Assembly: GCA_044224315.1 (NCBI GenBank)
Contig: JBGAKR010000001.1
Location: 682,001 to 746,000 of the forward strand
Origin: JAGXTF01 sp044224315
Lineage (GTDB): Bacteria > Bacteroidota > Bacteroidia > NS11-12g > UBA955
DNA: 64,000 nucleotides
Reading direction: 5' to 3'
A model generated the notes under the pieces. That model worked only from the letters and a program-made list of their open reading frames with translations, made no database searches and was not told the origin of the DNA. The position numbers and the translations under genes were made by a program. This document shows positions 17,636 through 24,207 of the stretch, piece by piece; positions within the stretch are counted from its first letter, which is position 1, and each line of letters begins with the position of its first letter.

Positions 17636-18154
17636 TTATGCATTCAAATATTTTTCAAGTGATTTACGTAAATTTTGTTTGGCGCGGTGCAATAATGATT
17701 CAACGGCACCCACTGTAGTTTGCATGATTTCGGCTATTTCGGGATTCGAAAATTGTTCCACCTGAGCCAAAAGAAATGCATTTTTTTGATTTTCAGGAAG
17801 CAGGGCAATAGCGCCAAAAAGTATGCGTGATTTTTCTTTGTTCTCAAGCAAAACTCCGGGGTGTTCAAAATCGGGCAACTGCAAGTCCTGAGCATCTTCT
17901 GTGTTTGTATGTGCAATGCGTTTTTTACGGTTTAAATATTTAATTTTATCTAAACATTTATTGATTGCGATGCGATAAATCCAGGTACCAATTTGTGCTT
18001 CCCCTTTAAATTTTTCTGCAGAATTATACACCTCTAAAAACACATCCATGGTAATTTCCTCGGCCTCCTGGGTATGCTGCATGTAGGATACAGCCAGGTT
18101 AAATACCCGGGATGCATGGTTTTTATACAATTGTTCGAACTGCAGTTGGTCCAA
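17636..18154 (-). CDS. ECF-type RNA polymerase sigma factor
   Basis: This is a 172-residue sigma-70-family protein. Region 2 is at about 5-75 (RVFNLAVSYMQHTQEAEEITMDVFLEVYN, GTWIYRIAINKCLDKI) and region 4 at about 110-165 (LPENQKNAFLLAQVEQFSNPEIAEIMQTTVGAVESLLHRAKQNLRK). Regions 1 and 3 are absent, as in ECF factors. The reading frame has no ATG near its beginning and the only suitable start is TTG at 18154, preceded by ATAGGA. It heads a minus-strand run with a membrane protein, a Spy-like protein, a MORN lipoprotein and SCO1, which looks like an envelope or metal stress regulon. Confidence 0.92.
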   Translation of the reverse strand: MDQLQFEQLYKNHASRVFNLAVSYMQHTQEAEEITMDVFLEVYNSAEKFKGEAQIGTWIYRIAINKCLDKIKYLNRKKRIAHTNTEDAQDLQLPDFEHPGVLLENKEKSRILFGAIALLPENQKNAFLLAQVEQFSNPEIAEIMQTTVGAVESLLHRAKQNLRKSLEKYLNA

Positions 18155-18213
18155 TCCTATTGATTAGACGGCCAAATTACAATTTTCCTGCGGGCAGATT
18201 GAAATCAGATGCA

Positions 18214-19389
18214 TTAATTAAACACCTCAAGGTGCATAATTTCATCTTTGGTAAGTTCGGTTTCACCGGGTTTAAGGCCTTCAAATGCGGGTTCACACAC
18301 CATATAGGGTTTGCCAAAATATTTGAAAGTATACCCCGGTGCATTCTCGGGCAACTCTATGGCGCAGCATACATGGGTGGCACTTTTGCTGTATAAAAGA
18401 ACGGTTTCTGCACTAAGGTATTTATTCACCAGATAACAAAAAAGGGCTGCTTTATCTTCGCAGTCGATATACTCATCGGCCATGGTTTGCTCCACAAAAT
18501 TCCGTTTTTCGCGTTTGCGGTAATCTGCATCTGCTTTATATGGAAATGCATTTTGCACCATAGCCAACATAAAAGTGAGTTTTTCGTTATACGTTTTACC
18601 CGCAAGCCAGGTTTTAAGGCTGTCGTCCATCGATTTTTGAGCCTCTTCGGAGGGTTCCAAAGTATATAAGTAAGAGCCAATTTTAAAAGAGGGTAAATCA
18701 TTCATGTAATTCACCACATCGGCGTTGTACTTGGTGTTCAGCGTAAAACTCTGGTTGCCATAGATAAATGTGCGGGTTTTGCTTTTAATGGTATTTCCCA
18801 GTTGCGGGGTATTGTACATATCAAGCTGCAAGGGTTCTGTGGCTGAATCCTGCATCAGTTGTAAGCGGTAAATTTCCAAGGCAGCATAGGGTATTTTATC
18901 TATGCTGGCACTGGTGTATTTTTTCCCCTGATGGGTAACAGCAAAACCACCATCGGGTGAATTTTCCATGCGTACAAACAAGTTAAAATACTCCTCGTTT
19001 CCACCCAAAATAGCATCTATCCCTCCCTGGCGCAGCCCGTACCATACAATGGCTTTACGGAAATTAGCCGTTTGGGTTGGAAAACAAGCACCACTAAAAA
19101 TTTTAAGCAATTGGAAATATCCGATATTGTCCAGTGAAAACTCTTTGCTTTGTTTTTGCAGCTCGGCAATGGTTTCGTTTAGCTTAAGTTTATTAATCTC
19201 GTTGAGATTTTTGCTTACCAAAATGTAATCAAATTTTTCTTCAGGGAAAGAATAGGTTTTGAGGCCTTCCTCCACATTTACTGTAACCGTGCGACCATAA
19301 AACGGAAACTGCATTAATGCCTTTTCTGCCTGCAGCCCTATGGGTAGAAGGATTGAGAGTAAGGTAATGAAGGTTGGTTTAAATCGCAT
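18214..19389 (-). CDS. Secreted transglutaminase-like protein
   Basis: This is a 391-residue protein with a signal peptide (cut near GLQA, residue 21). The transglutaminase-like core is C-terminal: Cys310 in EYIDCEDKAALFCYL, His339 in SATHVCCAIEL, then YMVCEPAFEG where the family usually has an Asp (DPT), giving Glu366. Cys and His fit a catalytic dyad, and the acidic third residue is changed to Glu. The N-terminal 280 residues look like an alpha/beta extracellular region without a named domain. It may be a protease or amide-bond-modifying enzyme of the periplasm. The gene stands alone with its own promoter. Confidence 0.8.
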   Translation of the reverse strand: MRFKPTFITLLSILLPIGLQAEKALMQFPFYGRTVTVNVEEGLKTYSFPEEKFDYILVSKNLNEINKLKLNETIAELQKQSKEFSLDNIGYFQLLKIFSGACFPTQTANFRKAIVWYGLRQGGIDAILGGNEEYFNLFVRMENSPDGGFAVTHQGKKYTSASIDKIPYAALEIYRLQLMQDSATEPLQLDMYNTPQLGNTIKSKTRTFIYGNQSFTLNTKYNADVVNYMNDLPSFKIGSYLYTLEPSEEAQKSMDDSLKTWLAGKTYNEKLTFMLAMVQNAFPYKADADYRKREKRNFVEQTMADEYIDCEDKAALFCYLVNKYLSAETVLLYSKSATHVCCAIELPENAPGYTFKYFGKPYMVCEPAFEGLKPGETELTKDEIMHLEVFN

Positions 19390-19405
19390 TTACTTATTTA
19401 AACTC

Positions 19406-19413
19406 CAAAACTA
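19406..19413 (-). promoter_or_regulatory. -7 promoter box of the transglutaminase-like gene
   Basis: The minus strand reads TAGTTTTG (TAnnTTTG), 16 nt before ATG 19389. Confidence 0.45.
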
Positions 19414-19481
19414 TGCCGAATATTCCAGATTCAGGAAAAATTTTCAGCCCGGTAAATACACCCTGTATTGTTGGATTTGCT

Positions 19482-19489
19482 TACTTTTG
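19482..19489 (+). promoter_or_regulatory. -7 promoter box of pdhB
   Basis: TACTTTTG matches TAnnTTTG, 22 nt before ATG 19512. Confidence 0.5.
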
Positions 19490-19511
19490 CAACCCTTTTT
19501 AGGTATAAATA

Positions 19512-20498
19512 ATGGCAATGAAAGAACTGCAGTTCAGAGAAGCCCTGCGCGAAGCAATGCAGGAAGAAATGAGACGCGACGAACGTGTTTTCCTCCTGGG
19601 CGAAGAAGTAGCAGAATATAATGGTGCTTATAAAGTAAGTCAGGGAATGCTGGATGAGTTTGGCGCAAAACGGGTAATCGATACCCCCATTGCCGAGCTT
19701 GGATTTGCCGGTATAGCAGTGGGAGCCGCCATGAATGGTTTGCGCCCCATCTGCGAATTCATGACCTTTAACTTTTCTTTGGTAGCCATCGACCAGGTAA
19801 TAAATGCTGCGGCCAAAATGAATAGCATGAGTGACGGGCAATACACCTGTCCTATGGTTTTTCGCGGTCCTACCGGTAGTGCAGGTCAGCTGGCCCAGCA
19901 ACACAGCCAGAATTTTGAAAACTGGTATGCCAATACCCCCGGCCTGAAAGTAGTTGTGCCTAGCAATCCAGCCGATGCAAAAGGCCTGCTGAAAACTGCC
20001 ATCCGCGACGAAAACCCCGTAATTTTTATGGAAAGCGAGCAGATGTATGGTTTCAAAGGCATGGTACCCGAAGAGGAATACCTTATTCCAATTGGGGTAG
20101 CTTCGGTGGTTAAAGAAGGTACCGAGGTTACCATAGTTTCATTTGGAAAAATGATGCTGCGCGCCCAAACTGCGGTTGAAGAACTTGCCAAAGAGGGTAT
20201 TAACGCTGAGCTGATAGACCTGCGTACCGTGCGCCCCATTGATTACGATACCGTAATAAGGAGTGTTCAAAAAACCAACCGCCTGGTAATTGTTGAGGAA
20301 GCCTGGCCTCTGGCCAGCATCAGCAGTGAGCTGAGTCATATTGTGCAACGCCGTGCATTTGATTACCTCGATGCCCCTATTCACCGCGTAACCAGCATGG
20401 ACACCAGCCTGCCCTATGCCCCCACTTTTGTAGAGGCTTATCTGCCAAGTGTAGCTCGCATTGTAGAAGCGGTAAAAGCCGTTACTTACCGCAAGTAA
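19512..20498 (+). CDS. pdhB: Pyruvate dehydrogenase E1 component, beta subunit
   Basis: This is a 328-residue protein that aligns end to end with alpha2beta2-type E1 beta subunits: FREALREAMQEEM, LLGEEVAEYNGAYKVSQG, the TPP-activating glutamate in DTPIAELGFAG (E62), RGPTGSAGQLAQQHSQ, and the C-terminal RVTSMDTSLPYAP. It partners with an E1 alpha subunit to decarboxylate pyruvate (less likely a branched-chain 2-oxo acid) for the E2 lipoyl transferase. The YNGAYKVSQG and MYGFKG segments favour pyruvate. No E1 alpha, E2 or E3 gene is in the window, so the subunits are encoded apart, as in other Bacteroidota. ATG at 19518 is an alternative start. Confidence 0.93.
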   Translation: MAMKELQFREALREAMQEEMRRDERVFLLGEEVAEYNGAYKVSQGMLDEFGAKRVIDTPIAELGFAGIAVGAAMNGLRPICEFMTFNFSLVAIDQVINAAAKMNSMSDGQYTCPMVFRGPTGSAGQLAQQHSQNFENWYANTPGLKVVVPSNPADAKGLLKTAIRDENPVIFMESEQMYGFKGMVPEEEYLIPIGVASVVKEGTEVTIVSFGKMMLRAQTAVEELAKEGINAELIDLRTVRPIDYDTVIRSVQKTNRLVIVEEAWPLASISSELSHIVQRRAFDYLDAPIHRVTSMDTSLPYAPTFVEAYLPSVARIVEAVKAVTYRK

Positions 20499-20642
20499 TC
20501 CCCTTTCATCTATTTTTTTCTTTGCGCTCATCTGTAGCGTTAAATTTTCTTGCGCCGTAAAAATCTGAATTTCATCAAATTAATTCAATCACTCCTTTAA
20601 TTTCATCCCAAAAACACAGGGTATTTGTCGATTTTTAGTACT

Positions 20643-20670
20643 ATGTATTGCATAATACCAAACAATACAT
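20643..20670. promoter_or_regulatory. Probable PadR operator
   Basis: ATGTATTG-N12-CAATACAT is a perfect 8-bp inverted repeat directly before the -7 box of the padR gene. PadR-type proteins are known to bind ATGT/ACAT palindromes, so autoregulation of the padR-pspC pair is likely. Confidence 0.6.
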
Positions 20671-20671
20671 A

Positions 20672-20679
20672 TATCTTTG
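20672..20679 (+). promoter_or_regulatory. -7 promoter box of the padR-pspC operon
   Basis: TATCTTTG matches TAnnTTTG, 12 nt before ATG 20692. A TTG at 20648-20650 lies 21 bp upstream and falls inside the left arm of the palindrome, so a bound regulator would block it. Confidence 0.6.
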
Positions 20680-20691
20680 CATCGTAAAGTT

Positions 20692-21024
20692 ATGGCCGCC
20701 GAAAATTCACAAAGCCAAATGCGCAAGGGGATTCTGGAGTACTGTGTGCTGGGAATCATTGCCAGGGGCGAGATATATTCATCCAATATTATTGATCTGC
20801 TGAAAGAGGGCAACCTGCTTGTGGCAGAGGGAACACTGTATCCGATGCTGTCGCGTCTTAAAAACAGCGGATTGGTGGGGTACAAGTGGGTAGAAAGTAC
20901 CCAGGGCCCGCCCCGTAAGTATTTTACCATTACCGAGGCTGGTGTTGAATACCTCAAAGAACTGGACGCCACCTGGGAAGAATTAACCAAAACTGTATCT
21001 GCCATAAATAAGAATCGAAAATGA
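20692..21024 (+). CDS. PadR-family transcriptional regulator
   Basis: This is a 110-residue winged-helix protein: MRKGILEYCVLGIIARGEIYSSNIIDLLKE, LLVAEGTLYPMLSRLKNSGLV and the wing GPPRKYFTITEAGVEYL are typical of PadR. The ATG at 20692 is chosen because a TTG 15 nt upstream lies within the promoter box. Its stop overlaps the next ATG as ATGA, coupling it to a PspC-domain membrane protein. This PadR-PspC pair recurs in Bacteroidota and the pair probably controls its own level through the palindrome at 20643-20670. Confidence 0.93.
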   Translation: MAAENSQSQMRKGILEYCVLGIIARGEIYSSNIIDLLKEGNLLVAEGTLYPMLSRLKNSGLVGYKWVESTQGPPRKYFTITEAGVEYLKELDATWEELTKTVSAINKNRK

Positions 21025-23111
21025 ACAACATCATAAATATAAGAATGGGGCACTATGTGCTGGCTGCCGATGAAGATGCTGCCAACCTGTTGCGCACGTA
21101 TTCAACTGCCCTTAAAAACCGCTACCGCAATGAGGAAGGCGCCGATGAAATTGTACAGGATATTGAAGAACGTATTGGCGAATTGCTGCAGCAAAAACAG
21201 AAAGAAAATAACCGAAGCTTTACCATCCTGGCCGATGCAGAAGCAGTATTGCAGCAAATGGGTCCGGTAGAAAACGATGAAAACCCTAAAACAGAGGCTT
21301 CATCGGCTGCGCCAAACTACAATGAACCCAAGCGAAGAAGGTTGTTCAGGGATACCGATAGCCGCATCCTGGGTGGGGTTTGTGCCGGATTTGGCAACTA
21401 CTTCGATATCGACCCGGTCATCATCCGCATTATTTGGTTTATTACCGTGTTCTTTTTCGGATTCGGAGTGCCTTTGTATATTGTGCTGTGGGTAATTATT
21501 CCTGAGGCCAAAACCACAGCCGAAAAGCTGATGATGAAGGGCCAAACCCCCAATTTGCAGAACATTGAAGACAATGTAAAGGCTGAATTTCGCAGGGTTG
21601 AAAATGCATTTCGCGAAAAAGGCGGCATGGGCCGATTCAGTCAATTTATCCAAACCCTGGTAATGCTATTTGGCAAAGCGCTATATGCCATTGTAAAAGC
21701 CGCATTATCTGTAGGAGTGGGAATTATGATTGCTGTTTTTATTGCCACCATCATTGCTTTTACTACCAAAGCATTTCACATTCACACCCGCTATTTATCC
21801 ATTGATGGGCAGGAAGGATTAAATACAATACTTACCGCCTTTGGTGATCCATATTTACTTAAGGCTGGCGTGCTTGCCTTTCTGCTTTTCTCCATTGCTT
21901 TTGCTGTGCTGCTTGTACTTATGCCGCGTAATACCCGCACCCAATTAAAAACACCGCGTACTTATATCGGTTGGGGATTGGTAACCCTGTTTTTTATATT
22001 GCTGGGCACATTTATTTATGGGGTTTTGGGCATTAGCCACCGTGCCGAAAAAATGGGACCTGTGGCTACCTTCAAAACAACAGGCGACACTTTGTACCTC
22101 GAAACAGAAGGGCTAAGTCCGGATGGCAAAGGATTCTATGCATGCAACCGCCTTTTTGACCTGGCTACCTCTGAAGACAGCAATTTTCATATAGAACAAA
22201 CCAACCATGCATGGGGTGAAAGTTACCGCGATGCGCAAGAAAAAGCCCGCAAACTTCCTCAAATGTTCAAAGTGCAAGGCAACAAACTATGGTTAACCGA
22301 ATGTACCAAAATAAAATCGCTGAATGATGCCAATACCGGATATGCTTGTTTCACCCTGTATATACCTAAAGGTAAACACATAAAAACTGGCAACCGTATG
22401 TTTAACGACCACCATTACCCAAACTGGCTCGAGAGCAATCAGGTGTACAGCATGGATAGCGGCGGACTTGCCATACCACTCGGTTCAAAAGGCGAGTCGC
22501 TGCAAATAGATGCAAAGTTGTCTGAGCTTGATATCGATGGCCGTTTTGATGTTCAACTCATTTACTCAAATCTCAATAAAATAGAACTGGTTTCTGGTCC
22601 GATTCGCAATCACCGCGATTGGATAAATAACAACGGTCAATCGATAGAAATTGATGGTGATGACGACGATATTTTAGACAATGAGGTATCTGTAATTCGT
22701 ATCTACTGCAACGGAGTACGCAATATCCGAAACTCGGGCGTATCTGAAATCTGGCTAAGAAATTACAGGGCTGGTGATATGCAGATTGAATGCGAGGGGG
22801 CCAGCCATATTCGTGGGAATCTGGTGGCCGACCATTTAAAGCTGGATGCATCCGGAGCTTCCGGGGTGCAACTGCAAGGCAGTGCCGATTTTGCCGAAAT
22901 CGAAGTGAATGGTGCATCGAGCTATACCGGTGGTGCGTTCCATATCAAAGACGGCGATTTTAACCTGGATGGTGCATCCTCTGCGGCTGTGTGGGTTACA
23001 GGTAGTCTCAAAGCCGATTGCAGCGGGGCGTCAAAGCTAAAAACCAAGGTAAAACCTGCATATTCCAACATTCACAACCATGGAATGAGCAGCACCGAAA
23101 ACTGGGATTGA
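21021..23111 (+). CDS. PspC-domain membrane protein with C-terminal DUF2807 adhesin-head-like domain
   Basis: This is a 696-residue protein. An N-terminal cytoplasmic helical region (1-100) contains EGADEIVQDIEERIGELL. A PspC domain follows at about 104-163 (RRLFRDTDSRILGGVCAGFGNYFDIDPVIIRI...), then three to four more membrane spans up to about 335. The last 300 residues are a beta-helical DUF2807/GIN-type domain with repeated short strands (SNLNKIELVSGPI, SGASGVQLQGSADFAEIEVNGAS). PspC relatives sense membrane stress. Here the large C-terminal domain would lie outside the inner membrane. It is coupled to padR by a 4-nt overlap. No phage-shock pspA gene is adjacent. Confidence 0.9.
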   Translation: MNNIINIRMGHYVLAADEDAANLLRTYSTALKNRYRNEEGADEIVQDIEERIGELLQQKQKENNRSFTILADAEAVLQQMGPVENDENPKTEASSAAPNYNEPKRRRLFRDTDSRILGGVCAGFGNYFDIDPVIIRIIWFITVFFFGFGVPLYIVLWVIIPEAKTTAEKLMMKGQTPNLQNIEDNVKAEFRRVENAFREKGGMGRFSQFIQTLVMLFGKALYAIVKAALSVGVGIMIAVFIATIIAFTTKAFHIHTRYLSIDGQEGLNTILTAFGDPYLLKAGVLAFLLFSIAFAVLLVLMPRNTRTQLKTPRTYIGWGLVTLFFILLGTFIYGVLGISHRAEKMGPVATFKTTGDTLYLETEGLSPDGKGFYACNRLFDLATSEDSNFHIEQTNHAWGESYRDAQEKARKLPQMFKVQGNKLWLTECTKIKSLNDANTGYACFTLYIPKGKHIKTGNRMFNDHHYPNWLESNQVYSMDSGGLAIPLGSKGESLQIDAKLSELDIDGRFDVQLIYSNLNKIELVSGPIRNHRDWINNNGQSIEIDGDDDDILDNEVSVIRIYCNGVRNIRNSGVSEIWLRNYRAGDMQIECEGASHIRGNLVADHLKLDASGASGVQLQGSADFAEIEVNGASSYTGGAFHIKDGDFNLDGASSAAVWVTGSLKADCSGASKLKTKVKPAYSNIHNHGMSSTENWD

Positions 23112-23165
23112 GATTTTTTTTCAGGCCGCAAAACCCTGTGTTTATCGGAATTACCGCCTTTTTAA

Positions 23166-23185
23166 TAAAATTTTTCAAAATTTTA
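23166..23185. other. AT-only inverted repeat after the PspC gene
   Basis: TAAAATTTT-TC-AAAATTTTA is a perfect 9-bp inverted repeat 54 bp after the stop at 23111. Its stem has no G-C pairs, so it would make a weak terminator. It could equally be a protein-binding site. Confidence 0.3.
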
Positions 23186-23221
23186 TGGGGGTCTAGCATC
23201 ATTCTATTGTGTTCAACATTG

Positions 23222-23256
23222 TGTACAGTTTGGCACGGCATTTGAAATTCTGTACA
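23222..23256. promoter_or_regulatory. Spaced inverted repeat before the DUF3108 gene
   Basis: TGTACAG and CTGTACA form 7-bp arms separated by 21 bp, ending 20 nt before ATG 23277. The region would contain the promoter, but no exact -7 box is present. A regulator site is possible. Confidence 0.3.
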
Positions 23257-23276
23257 TAGAAAAGGACACAAGCAAA

Positions 23277-24092
23277 ATGAAAAACACAATCATCATCGGC
23301 GCAGTTGCAGGAGTACTTGGCCTGGCAGCTATGTCATTCAACGAGAAAGAGAAGGTAAGTCAAACATTTGCCTTTCGTAAAATGACCAACACCGCTTTTA
23401 AAAACGGTGAGAAACTCACATTCCGCGTGCATTACGGACCTGTAAATGCCGCAAACATTACCATGTCTGTAGATGCGGCCACAGCCAACATCAACGGACG
23501 CAATGCCTACTCTGTGCGTTGCGAGGGCGAAACCCTGAAAAGTTTTGACTGGGCCTATAAGGTGCGCGACAAATTTCAGAGCTGGGTAGACCAGGAATCT
23601 TTGGCACCCTTGCGCTATGCCAAAACAGTGCGCGAAAACAAATATTTTGATGAGGACCTGGCCATTTATATGCACGACAAGAAAAAAATGCGCAACTCTG
23701 ATGGTGAACTCGCTATTCCGGCCTATACCCAGGATATTGCCAGTGCCTTGTTTTATGCAAGAAATATTGACTACAGCAAAGCCGTTTTAAATCAGGTTTA
23801 CCCCATAGATGTTTACCTGGATAACAAAGTATATAACCTCAACTTTACCTTCATTGGTCGCGAAACCATCTCTACTGATTTAGGTAAAATAAAATGTATC
23901 AAACTGCGTCCAAAACTGGTAGTTGACCGCGTATTTAAAAGCAGCAACGACATGACTGTTTGGATCAGCGACGACTTAAATAAAATTCCGGTGCGTGTGC
24001 AAACAGCCATTAAAGTGGGTAACCTAAAAGTAGATATTACCGGCTATCAAAATCTGCGCAACGCATTTACCTCACTCGAAAAGAAAAAATAA
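23277..24092 (+). CDS. Secreted DUF3108-domain protein
   Basis: This is a 271-residue protein with a short N-terminal hydrophobic signal (residues 3-20). The rest is a beta-rich DUF3108 domain: GEKLTFRVHYGPVNAANITM, YKVRDKFQSWVDQESLAPLRY, SALFYARNIDY, and the C-terminal VWISDDLNKIPVRVQTAIKVG. DUF3108 proteins resemble lipid-binding LolA/LolB-like sandwiches and are probably periplasmic, but function is unknown. It is a single-gene unit ended by a strong terminator at 24147. Confidence 0.88.
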   Translation: MKNTIIIGAVAGVLGLAAMSFNEKEKVSQTFAFRKMTNTAFKNGEKLTFRVHYGPVNAANITMSVDAATANINGRNAYSVRCEGETLKSFDWAYKVRDKFQSWVDQESLAPLRYAKTVRENKYFDEDLAIYMHDKKKMRNSDGELAIPAYTQDIASALFYARNIDYSKAVLNQVYPIDVYLDNKVYNLNFTFIGRETISTDLGKIKCIKLRPKLVVDRVFKSSNDMTVWISDDLNKIPVRVQTAIKVGNLKVDITGYQNLRNAFTSLEKKK

Positions 24093-24146
24093 TTCTTCCT
24101 GATTTCAGGAACAAAAAGATATGCTTTTGTGTTCCCTTTTCAAAAG

Positions 24147-24170
24147 CCTCCGGGAAGCCGGGGGTTTTTT
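24147..24170 (+). terminator. Rho-independent terminator after the DUF3108 gene
   Basis: CCTCCGG (24147-24153), loop GAAG and CCGGGGG (24158-24164) form a 7-bp stem with one U-G pair, followed directly by six T. A smaller 7-bp hairpin, TTCCTGA-TT-TCAGGAA, lies at 24096-24111 right after the stop codon. Confidence 0.85.
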
Positions 24171-24190
24171 ATTTTTAAAGCATTTAAAAT

Positions 24191-24206
24191 ATTTGTATAT
24201 ACAAAT
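24191..24206. repeat. Dispersed palindrome, exact copy, between terminator and murF-alr stop
   Basis: ATTTGTATATACAAAT, extendable to 20 bp (24189-24208, ATAT flanks). It sits where two converging genes end, as does the copy at 15537. Confidence 0.75.
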
Positions 24207-24207
24207 A

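Noticed and set aside
22355..22370. TGTATATAC core as another copy of the dispersed palindrome
   Set aside because: Only the 9-base core matches and the flanks do not. An alternate TA core is common by chance.
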